DNA from: Coriolopsis trogii
Taxonomy: Eukaryota > Basidiomycota > Agaricomycetes > Polyporales > Polyporaceae
Length of the DNA stretch: 64,000 nt
Assembly (NCBI GenBank): GCA_020543525.1
Contig: JAHYIO010000007.1
Coordinates: 1,364,001 to 1,428,000 of the forward strand
Direction of reading: 5' to 3'
A program made the translations under genes and the position numbers. The number at the start of each line of letters is the position of its first letter. Position 1 is the first letter of the stretch. The notes below the pieces were generated by a model, which saw only the letters and a program-made list of their open reading frames with translations, had not been told where the DNA came from and ran no database searches. Positions 37,300 through 47,268 of the stretch are shown here, one piece after another.

Positions 37300-39349
37300 A
37301 TGGGCATTGGACCGCCTCCGGCGGCGAATGTGAAGCCAAGATTCCGTCTCGCTGTAGTGTACGCGCTCTTGTTTTCGCGCTCGCCTGATGTACTAACGGG
37401 TCGTTGGCATCAGCGGTGGGGGGATCGCGGGACTGACTCTTGCAGTGACCCTGGGGAAGTTCGAACATGAACATCCGGGAGCGTTGCACATCCAGGTGGA
37501 CATGTACGAGGCCGGACCGGAGATTACGACCGTGGGCGCAGGCATCTCCGTTTGGGAGCGTACATGGTCCATCATGCGTGAGCTGGGGCCTGAAGTGTAC
37601 GACGCCTTGAGGAGTCATGCAGTGCAGGACGGACAGGGTCAGAAAGAGGAGAGTGAATTTCGTGCGTACAAGTGTTCTGCAGGCGTTGACGTTCGGAGAC
37701 GGTCGCGGGAACGTCGTTCACGGATTTGATCTCCACCGCAGGACCTGCCTTTGCCATGCGCAAGTCTGACTGGGAGAGGGAAGGCCTCGAATTTTGGCGG
37801 GTGATGGTCCCTAGTGAGTAGACTGTCTCCCTGTATTCTGACGCAGTGTAGAACTCAACATACATTGCTTAATTCCGAAGATGGCTCAACGACAATGCAT
37901 CGAGCGGATCTAGTCGAGGTACTCGTCAGGAACCTCCCATCGAGCTGCACAGTCCATACATCAAAGCGCCTCGTAAAGTACACCGAACCCCCGACGTCTT
38001 CCTCTACACGCCCGGCATACATGCTGCACTTTGCGGACGGTTCGACGGCCGAGGCAGACGTCGTGATTGGCGCGGACGGTATCAAGCCGAAGACTCGAGA
38101 GACGATGTACGATCTCGCGCACGAGCAAGACTGTACCAGACACGGTAACGGAACTGAGGGGCAGACGAGAGAAAAGTGCGAGCGGTGCGAGCACGCAACT
38201 CCGCTGTGGACGGGCACCGTCGCCTACCGATACCTGATTCCCGTCGAGAAGCTACGGGAAGTCAATGCGGACCATCACGCGCTGAAGATCAAGTCGCCCA
38301 TGAACGTGAGCCCCGTTCTGTGGTTCGCCTGATGTGAGGAAGGGAAACTGACGCGGATCGTAGTATGCTGGGAAGGGAAAGGTGCGTCATCTTGCGCGCG
38401 CCCTCACTTTCCATTGAGAGTCGTGAACGATCGGGAACGATACGCAGCACATCATCACTTATCCCATCTCTCACGGCAAATACCTCAACTGGATCGGGTT
38501 CGTCACCATCCCGGGAGGCAAGGGCACGGCATACCCACACAAGTGGGTCACAGATGCGTCGCGAGACGAACTGGTCGCGCACTTCTCGGGATGGGAACCG
38601 GAAGTCGACCAGATGCTCTCGGTGTGTGATGGTCGTACAGGTGAGGGAGGCTGTCCGATGCTCACACCTGGCCACCTCATAGTGCGTCGAGAAGCCGACG
38701 CTGTGGGCGATCCATATCGTGGACGGTTTGCCCTTCTCGGTAAGAGGTCGGGTTGCGCTTATGGGCGATGCGGTGAGTCTATCTGCCGATCAGGGGGTGA
38801 AACAACACTGCACTCGGGTGCTCAGCGTGGATCCGACTAGGTTCACGCGATGGAGACGCACTTCGGCGCTGGCGGCGGGCAAGCAATCGAGGTGTGTGAG
38901 CCGCACATATCTTCATACTCTACATATGTTACTCACTTGAGAGTCCGCCGACGTTCGTGCGTCAGGACGCGTACATCCTGGGCCGACTTCTGTCTGACCG
39001 GCGCGTGACGCTCGAGAGCGTCAAGTCTGCGCTTGAGATCTACCAGGCTGTGCGTCTGCCTTTCTCACAGGAGGTGGTGCGCAATGCTGCCAAGATCGGG
39101 CTCATGTACGAGTTCAACTACACGGGTCTATACGGAACGGATGAGGTGGATGATGACATAGCAAGCCTGGACGATAGACTGAGAGAGCTCGGAGAGGCCA
39201 TCCAGGAGATGTGGAAGTGGGAATGGGAGGAAAAGGTGGAAGAGCAGTGGCACGTGGCGGCGAGAAAGCTGACAAGCTTGTTGAAGGGAGTTGAGGTGCC
39301 GGCCGGGGGTGGTAAAGAGAGGAGGAAACGAGGCTGCGTTGTGATGTAG
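37300..39349 (+). CDS. FAD-dependent monooxygenase, salicylate-hydroxylase-like, CaaX-ended (copy 2)
   Basis: Exons 37300-37358, 37414-37661, 37742-37813, 37881-38305, 38364-38381, 38448-38621, 38683-38772, 38841-38891, 38966-39349; 506 residues, the same length as copy 1. Motifs: GGGIAGLTL, GADGIKPKTR, MGDAVHAMETHFGAGGGQA. All nine exons correspond to copy 1, including the 18 nt exon 5 (YAGKGK). The C-terminus differs in sequence from copy 1 but also ends in a CaaX-type box: KERRKRGCVVM, here with a polybasic stretch just before it, as in farnesylated proteins that bind the inner plasma membrane. No transmembrane span or signal peptide is present in either copy, so prenylation would be the route to a membrane (inference). 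Tandem position and identical structure show a local duplication. Confidence 0.88.
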
Positions 39350-40984
39350 GGTGTACTGACGTTGGCGAATGAGATGTCAGATTGATGAGGTACGGAAGAT
39401 GTGGTTAAGTCCCGCAGGACGACACGTTCTCGCTGTCTCACCGATTTCCCCAACAGTGCACTTCGTAGACTGGTGGAGCGGGCGAGCGGGCACTTGTTGA
39501 AGAACAATAGATGTCTGTTCTATTCTCACAGCGGTCCGCCGTGAGCGTTTGATCTTCGCCTCGCTGGTGCAGCATGGAAGAACTACGCTCCCGCAGCGTG
39601 CACACGACGCGCCGAGCTCATCTACGCAGGCCCGTGGGCCCCACTAACCCCCACGGCCGCCGCTACCCCCCGCGGAGTCGTGGACACGGTGACCGCACTG
39701 ACGGCGGCGGAAGAAGCGTTGGCTGCAGTTCCCTCGACCCGTTCCAATACGAGCGAACGCAAGGGACGGGCGCGTAGATGGCCTTCCTCACCTTCGTCGC
39801 CGGCCCTCGTCAAGTACATGAGCTATATGATCCAGGCATGATGCGTGACCGCCGCACCCCTCCACGCGACGATCCAGGTCTGCAAGTGTCAGCGTCACGA
39901 GCCCGCGAGCGAGCCCGCCGGGTCCAAATCAAGTGCGGCAGAGGGAGAGATCGCGATTGATAATCGGCCGTCCTGCTTCTCAGATCTCAAGGCCCACGCC
40001 CATGCGTGCACCCTGCCTGCAGCAGCAGCAGGAGCAGCGGCAGCGGCGCTAAGCCACTCGTACGCGGCACTGGGGAAGAGGCGGCCCCCCTGCGGGATGG
40101 CCAGATGACCCTGGCTGGCGGCTTCGCGCGCCGTCCTGGGCCCCGGGGCTCCCTCGAACCTGTCCGTCTCTTTCCCCGCCTCGAGGCTTGCGCGCGGCCG
40201 GGCACGTTGGCCCACGCACGACTCATCTGGGCTGACGACCCGTGGCGGCGCGGCGCGTCGTGTATGCGTGTGCGTGCGTGCGTGTGCCCGTCGTACCACC
40301 GTGGTGGCTGTCTGCCCCGCCGGCTCGGAGTGCTGGGCGCGCGAGTCTCGAGCTGACAGTGACTCTGGCGAGGGTCTCAAAACGTGCTGTACGATGCTTG
40401 GGAGCCTCGTCTCCGCGGCGTATGCGGGCGTCGGAGAGACGGCGGATGGCGGATGGCGGTTGGCGGTGACGATGGATGACGATGAGAGTCGCTGTGATGC
40501 TATGTTTCGATATGTCCGAGGGTCCTGTGCTCGTTGCCGGATGCGGTTAATGTGGTACCCAACGCCTCGAGGCTCGCGCGCTTTCGATCGCCCCTCGGAC
40601 ACCCATAGCACCAGGGAAAGAATATGGAGTCATCGTCTGCTGCCGCCTGTGGACATGTAGTAGCCGGGGCCAGTGTGAGAATCCGTCCCTTCGTCAGCGG
40701 TTCAGCCTCTTGGCCGTCTAGCACGTTGCACAAACAAACAAACTTGTATCCCGGCGGGTTGTCTCAGAGACCGGATAGAGCGTCGAGACAGCAGAAGAGG
40801 CAAGAGCGGCGGTCCGCGGAGACCCTCGGAGGAAACGTCCTACAAAGGCGCACTGTGCCGTGCCTCGATGGGGACACACAACGGCCGGACGGAGACAAAA
40901 GGCGGAGGCGGAGAAGCAAGACTGACAGAGCGCACCTGAGGTGCAGAGAATCCAGAATCCAGGGCAGCACCGTACGCGCAAGGC

Positions 40985-41014
40985 AGCAGTAGCAGCAGCA
41001 GCAGCAGCAGCAGG
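40985..41014 (+). repeat. (AGC)n microsatellite
   Basis: About nine AGC triplets, one interrupted by AGT, in the GC-rich gene-poor block. Confidence 0.8.
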
Positions 41015-41869
41015 AGCCACACCTGAGCCACACACGCAGCAGCACGCCCCGCAGCTTCGCGCGGACGCGGCCCCCGACAGAAGGCGCGTCCTTGGGGTTC
41101 GTGACCCGTAGCACGCCCTTTCCTGCAGGCTGCAGGAGCGCCGCGACTCGGCGAAGGGACAGACGAACAAGCCAGGCCGCACTCGAGCCGCGCCGCACGG
41201 CGACGGCGGCGGCGAGCTCCTCAGCTGCGCCGATCCCGCGCCTTGTGCGTGCTTTGCGTGGTGGCACCGCGTCCCCAGTTGGGCGCAGGAGATCCTCTGG
41301 ACGCCTGTGATGTGGGACGAGAAGGTGGCCACTCGGGGTGCGGCGCACGGAGTAGGCAGGCAGGCACGCCCGCGCGCGCGCCCCTTGTGCTCCGTTCTCG
41401 TGACCGGGTGCGGTGTTCGTGTACGTACGACGCGCGTGTCTGCCCGATGCGGGCGTTCGGCGACGAGGGACAAAGTGGGCTAGAGCGGCCTGCAGAGATA
41501 GGGGGCGGGCGGGGTGGTGCCAGAGTTGGTTGGATGATCTGCTCCCTGTGACTTCCGGGCGAGCGACAGAGGCGACATGACGGTGTCAGGCGATGGGGCG
41601 ATATCGAGCGCACAGGAGGCACGTACAGCCCGGCCTGCGACGCTTGAGCGGCGAGTGCACAAGGGCGTCCCGGTGAGGGCGCAATGACAAGCAAGACAGG
41701 AGTGCGGAGGTGATCCTGTTTTTACCATTGGCCGACGACAACGACGCTCGCAGACGAAGAGAAAGAGACACTGGCGACGACGTCATTCGTGCGCTCTAGC
41801 TGCATGCCGCCAATAGAGGCCACAACCGGATCGAGGTGTGACCCCACCGCAGCGGTAAGTAGTTTGACC

Positions 41870-42013
41870 GAAGACAGCACGGTGTCCGAAGACAGCACGG
41901 TGTCCGAAGACAGCACGGTGTCCGAAGACAGCACGGTGTCCGAAGACAGCACGGTGTCCGAAGACAGCACGGTGTCCGAAGACAGCACGGTGTCCGAAGA
42001 CAGCACGGTGTCC
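41870..42013 (+). repeat. 18 bp minisatellite, eight copies
   Basis: Eight head-to-tail copies of GAAGACAGCACGGTGTCC, 144 bp, essentially perfect. Since 18 is a multiple of 3 all frames stay open through it (one frame reads EDSTVS repeated). The frames on either side show no gene, so it is treated as non-coding satellite. The near-perfect identity shows recent expansion or homogenisation. Confidence 0.9.
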
Positions 42014-43561
42014 GTGCTAAACAGCAGCGACGGAGGGCCCGTCAGCACCTCGTACAAGGACGAACGATGTGTCAATTGTACGTCCTTGCCTTTCATCGAT
42101 GCGTCGATGACGGCGCGTGACGCGCCCCATTGTGGACGTGCGGACCACAAGCGATGCCGTCGAGTGCCCAGACGCGAAGCAAGGCGTGCACAGCTGCCGG
42201 CGGTGCAGAACGTACTTGTGACGATCAGACGACGAGTTCAGAGAGACCCGTCGGCAGAGGAGGATGGGCAGGGAACGCCCGAACGGGCTGTGCGCGCTCG
42301 TCGGCAGAGGAAACGCACTTTGCGCGGGATGCAGGCGTGGTGGACGGATCGTCGATAGCTGTGCTCCGCTGACCTTGTATGTTCACGATTCGACCTCGGC
42401 GTTGCGTCAGAGAGAAGAGTGACGCCGGGCGACACCGACTTCGCAGCCCCCGCACAGCCCAAGGACATGTTCACGACGACATCTCGACAGAGGCAGGCTC
42501 GGAACACGACAGGCAGTCCTTGAGAACGCGAGATACGGCGTGATCGGCACAGCGTCGACGCCCGTACGTGTTTGGCGTCTCGAGTGGTGATAAGTTGCGT
42601 TGATGCGCACGCGGGGTGCAATATCCAGTCGTTCGGACTGGCAGGGCCTGACAGATCGACGGAAGCTCTGGACATGTGCACGGGCACGGACGCGGGTGGA
42701 TTCGAAGAGGTCAGACCCGAAGTCGGACGGCGCAGCGCATGGAGAGGAGCATCCATCGCCGGAGAAGATGTATGTTCGGGGGCGGTGGAGCTTGAGTTTC
42801 GGACTCGATTCGGACCCGGACGCTGCGCACAGTACATCGGGAGGGCTTGATCATGGAACCTCACAGGCAGGTGGATGCCCAGTGTGTGTTGCGCAGGACT
42901 GGCGTGTCGACCTCTGGGACACCGCCAACAAGCGGTCCTCCCGAGTGCACGCAACAGCGCTCCTCCGCACCGTCCCGCCGGTCAAGCTTCAAGCGTCGAA
43001 GCTTCAGACAGGAGCCAGAACCGTGCGCGAGTGCGCCAAGGAGAGGTGGAGATGCAGCACTCGTCGCGGCGCGGGCAGCGCGACAGCCTCGAGGGTACCA
43101 GGAGGACCAAGAGCGCGGGCTCTGGGGTGGATCGGATCTAACGCGGCGAGAAGGCGCAAGAGGACGAGGACGAGGACGAGGACGAGGGCCGCCGAGCGTG
43201 GGGGAGCGAGTCGGAGGGCGAGAGGCGAGGCCGCCGCACACGCGCCCTCCGCATGTCGGCCTCGGGCGGAGACTGCCCGTGGGGGATTCAGTACGAGTAT
43301 TCAATCCAGGAGGGACAGAGAAGACATGCGCTCGTGCGTTCGGGGCGTTTAGTCGAGAACCGGACGCGTCGCGAGCGGTGAAAGCTGAGCGACCTGGGAA
43401 CTCGGACGGAGAGCAGTGCGCCGAGACTCTGAGAGCGGAGAGCTGGGAACTGATGCAACGTGCAAGACGGGCCCGGGCGCGTGCGAGCGTGTGTCCCGTT
43501 GCAAACGCGGAAGAGGACAACGCACAGGAGCGGGCGAGGTCGGGTCGTTCCCCGCGTTGGG

Positions 43562-43596
43562 TCTCAGTATTCAGTACTCAGTGTTCAGCATCCAGT
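43562..43596 (+). repeat. Heptamer repeat TCAGTNN
   Basis: Five units beginning TCAGTAT, TCAGTAC, TCAGTGT, TCAGCAT, CCAGTCC lie head to tail. Confidence 0.55.
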
Positions 43597-44261
43597 CCGT
43601 AGACCGTGCGCAGAGAATCCAAAGCAGAGTCACTCAGTCGTTCGTCGCATGCGCCCAGGGCGAGCTGGCAGCGGGAGGACACCGGAGAGAGAGGCCTCAG
43701 GCAGGACGGACGTCGACGTGTGAGCGCATCCGCACGTGAGTCTGTCTGTCAGGCCTAGCGAGGACCGAGAGAACCAACGGGCGGGGGAAAGGAAGGAGGA
43801 CTCTGAGACTCTGAGATGGGAGAAGACGAAGGAGGCGTACGTGAGTGTGTGAGGATGAGGATGTGAGAAAGATCGCTCGCTCGAGGGCTAAGCGAGCTAC
43901 CCGCGATACGTCCTCTCCGGCGCGGTGCTCGCGTACGCGTATTCTCCAGTGTGTTGTCTTGTGTTCGCGAGCGGGTACGCGGACTGCGATAGGATACTCC
44001 TCATCAGCATCTCGCTCTCGTCACCGACGAGTCCCCGGCCCTCACAGTGGACGTATTGTCATACACCCACCGTCTGCGCTTGCAGAACCAGCCCCGCAGA
44101 TCATACATAGGCACAGGCGACGCCAGGACGAACGCAAAGTCAAAGAGCACATGCAAGAAACGGCAAGAGAGCTCGGGATAAGATACATTTTCCGACGGCG
44201 TACGCGTGCGGCACAACAGATCGAATGCGGGTTACAAAACAGAGTAGTACACGACGAGCGG

Positions 44262-44281
44262 CTCTCTCTCTCTCTCTCTCT
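44262..44281 (+). repeat. (CT)n microsatellite
   Basis: Ten CT units, about 235 bp beyond the stop of the GATA-like gene, so probably in or near its 3' untranslated region. Confidence 0.8.
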
Positions 44282-44516
44282 AGACGCAGATTGGTAAACA
44301 TACAACGACGATTCAAGACACGACGGTGGATGAGGCAGAAACAGGGCAGGGAAGAGGCAGGGAAGAGGCAAGACAGGGACAAGAGCACTTCCAGACATAA
44401 ATGAGCAACGGCGACGCGACCAGTCCACAAAAATCAAAGAGGCAGAAAAACAAAACAAAAAACCATGACCGTGACAGAGTCGTGAACCCATCGTGGGCCG
44501 GGCCAAACGAGCGCAC

Positions 44517-47268
44517 TCACGCGTCCTCCTTCTTCATCCACTCGTCCTCGCTCGCATTGTTCGCCTCCGCCGCGTCCACAGCCTCCAACAGCTCCGCCTC
44601 GGCGTCCGCGTCCACGTCCCCCTCGCCCTCGCCCTCGTCGCCCTCCACACCATCGCCCTCCCCGTCCGCCTCGGCATCCGCATCCGCATCCGCGTCCTCC
44701 GCCTCCCCATCCACGTCCTCCCCGTCCGCGTCCGCGTCAACGTCCATCATCTCCGAGCTCTTGCTCTTCCCGTCCGACCCCCCGCGTGGCGACTTCCCCT
44801 GCCCCGGCCCGTGCCCCTGCCCGTCCGACGACCGCGGCGAGCGGCTCGCAGACCGGCTGCTCCCGCTCCCGTGCGCGTGTGCGTGCCCGCGGCCGTTCAC
44901 GGCGAGCGCGTGCGCGTGCGCAGATAACGACGCCTTTTGCGCGACAGCCTCGCGCACGGCGTCCCGCGATGGCCGCGCGCGCGGCGCGTGGTCGTCGTAC
45001 CCGCCCTCCTCCTCCTGCGTCGACCCGGGCAGAGTCGCGATCCCCGGCGGCGTCGGGCCCCTCTGCGAGTGCGGGTGCGAGTTGGAGTTGGAGGTCGAGT
45101 GCGCATGCGAGTGCGAGTGCGAGTGGGACGAGCGCGAGGGGGCGTAAGTCGACGGGTGGTAGGGCGACGCCGGTCGGTCGTGTCGGCCGTACCCGCTCTG
45201 CGAGGACGACGAGACGAGCTGTGTGCCAGACGGCCCAAGCCGAGACTGCGACTGCGACTGTGAAGGATGGGCGACGACAGTGTCCGTCCGGTGGATCGAA
45301 CGGTCGGATCCCTGTGCCATACCGCGTCCGTTCGGCGCCGCCTGGGGCGCGCCAGAGGGGTGGATCGCCGCGGGCGGGTGGTGCATCTGCGCGGCGAGGT
45401 TCTGCGAGTCGAGCGTGCCCCGTCGTTCGACGCGCTTCATCTTCTTCCGGCACCTAGCGGAGCGCGACTCGTCAGTCCGGGGAAAAATAGCGGTGGAAAG
45501 AGAGCCGCGTACCGGTCGCAGACCGTGCCAGGGCCCTCGGGCCCGGGCCCCCACTTCTCGACGCACTTGCCGTCCTTGTAGCGGCCGGGGAGCCCGCACT
45601 GGCGGCAGATGCGCTGGCCCTGCTCGTTCGTCGGGGGGAACCCGCCACCGCCGATAGCCGACGGCCCGGAAATCACGCTGCCGGTAGGGCCTGAACCGAA
45701 CATCTCATCTCAGCTGACGACTCGGGTAGACGATCTGGAAGAGAAACGACCGACCGAGCGTGAGCACGCTGCCGTTGGCGGTCATGGACCCCGCAGCACT
45801 GAGCTTCGTCTTCTTGACAGGCGCTCCGGTGACGGGAGGCGCAAAGATGTGCGTCTGGTACGTCTGCACGATGGGACCGGGCGGAGAGGGCACCTGATTG
45901 GAAAAAGCAAGATCGTATGAGCGCTGCGGGTCCGCCAGAGCGCGGAACCTGGGGCGTACCTGTACCCTCGAGTGGTGGGCTTGCGCGGCGAGATGGTACT
46001 CGCCCCGCCCTGGAGAGGGCGAGCGGTGGCGGGAGGACGGGTGGAGGTGCTGTGACTGGTGCACGGCTCGGGCGTGCGGGTGGAGATGGTCGTCTGGGCC
46101 GGGCCGCTCCTCGCCTGGCGTCGCGGTGGCGGCGAGGAGCATCTCGTCGAGACTCATCGAGCTCCCACGGGAACGGGAGCGGCTGCGGGAAGAACGTCCG
46201 CGGGAGGTGGAGCGCCCGCGGTCGCGACGGCGAGAATGGTGCTGATCAGGGTAGGCGTAGCGAGGATCATCGCGCTCCGAACGGGAACGGGACTGGGGGT
46301 ACGAGTGGTACTGGGCATGTGGCGCGGGTGCGGCCGCGTGTGCAGGGTGGTGGGGAGAACGGTCAGGTGCGTGACCGTTGGAGAGGTAGGCAGGATGGGG
46401 CGAGTTGGAGGGCTGCAGAGACGGTTTGTGAGGGTAAGTGGGCGAACGAGATTGCGAGACTTACGGAGAGGCTGTATCGATGAGCACCGGTGCGGTCTTC
46501 TGGGTCGCGATCGTTCCGAGGTCTCTTTGCGGGAGGGGGAGCGCCGGGGCCGGTGAGGGCGGGGCCATAGCCCGCCGCGTCCATGGAACCCGCGCGTGGC
46601 CGTACGCGGCTGGTGGCAGCGCTGGGGGGAGGGGGTAATGCGACGGACGGGAAGGGTTGGGAGGAGAGGTTGAGCCTGGATGTGCGGGAAGATGTGTGCG
46701 ATCGGGAGGGAGGGGGGAGTTGGAGGGATTGGGTGATCTGGGGGATGAGTTCATGAGGGGGAAGAGCGGAGATGGGGATGATGTGGGCGCCGCCGTCTGC
46801 GAGGTAGCGGGAGAACTGGGCGCGGGCATCGGCGGCGCGAGCTTCGTTGATGACGAGCCAACGCTCGAGATTGGCCCAGTTTTCCTGGCAGTGGCGGAAG
46901 CGGGCTTCGAGGGCGTCGCGGGTGCGCTCTGCGTGGTCAGCGCGGTTCTCTGCGTCGATGATGGCTTTGCGGGCAGCGTCGGAGATGTGGGGCTTGGAGG
47001 ATGTGGGTTGGGAGGAGGAGCCGGGGGGGGAGGCGTTGGTGGGGGACATGGACTGCTGGAAAGTGGCGAGGATGCGGTCGTTTCTGTCTGCGCGTCGCTT
47101 GGCGTCGGCGAGCTCGAGCTTGAGCGAGTCTACCTCCTCGAGTGCTTTCGCGAGGAGGGCGGCGAGCTGGGCAGGGGAGCCGGAGGGGGGGAGGGGGGAG
47201 CCGTTTGAGTGGGGGGAGGGATCATCGCGAGCGGGGGCGGGGGGAGGGGGCTGGGGGGACGCGGACAT
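44517..47268 (-). CDS. GATA-like zinc-finger protein with N-terminal coiled coil
   Basis: Proposed exons 47268-46465, 46412-45960, 45893 to ~45755, ~45690-45513, 45453-44517; about 836 residues. The third intron (~45754-45691) is uncertain because its donor is weak. Residues ~30-75 and ~110-150 are heptad-like helices (LAALLAKALEEVDSLKLEL). An Arg/Ser-rich block (RDRGRSTSRGRSSRSRSRSR) follows in exon 2. The finger at ~494-525 reads CRQC...EKWGPGPEGPGTVCDRCRKKMKR: GATA-type W-x-GP-x-G and CxxC pairs, but 25 residues between the pairs rather than 17-18, so DNA contact may differ. The rest is low complexity: HSHSHSHAHS, SRSASRSPRSS and a DADADADAEADGEGDG acidic end that could be an activation region. 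Nuclear regulator is the likely role; target genes unknown. Confidence 0.75.

Larger units (their letters stand above)
39350..44516. other. GC-rich gene-poor region downstream of the GATA-like gene
   Basis: More than 5 kb with long open frames on both strands that come only from high GC; none carries motifs or coherent splicing. It contains the satellites listed separately. I see no supported gene. Part could be long untranslated sequence of the GATA-like gene or an unannotated non-coding transcript. Confidence 0.5.

Noticed and set aside
40718..41473. Long Cys/Ala-rich frame on the minus strand
   Set aside because: High-GC artefact over a CAG/CTG microsatellite; competing open frames exist on both strands and composition is not protein-like.
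41789..42358. Open frame with EDSTVS repeats as a repeat-protein gene
   Set aside because: The opposite strand is equally open through the satellite and the flanks have no start context, splice sites or motifs, so the frame is a by-product of an 18 bp unit.
42847..43602. Overlapping 200-250 codon frames on both strands
   Set aside because: Arg/Ala/Gly/Pro composition from GC richness, no motif and no intron structure unlike true genes nearby.
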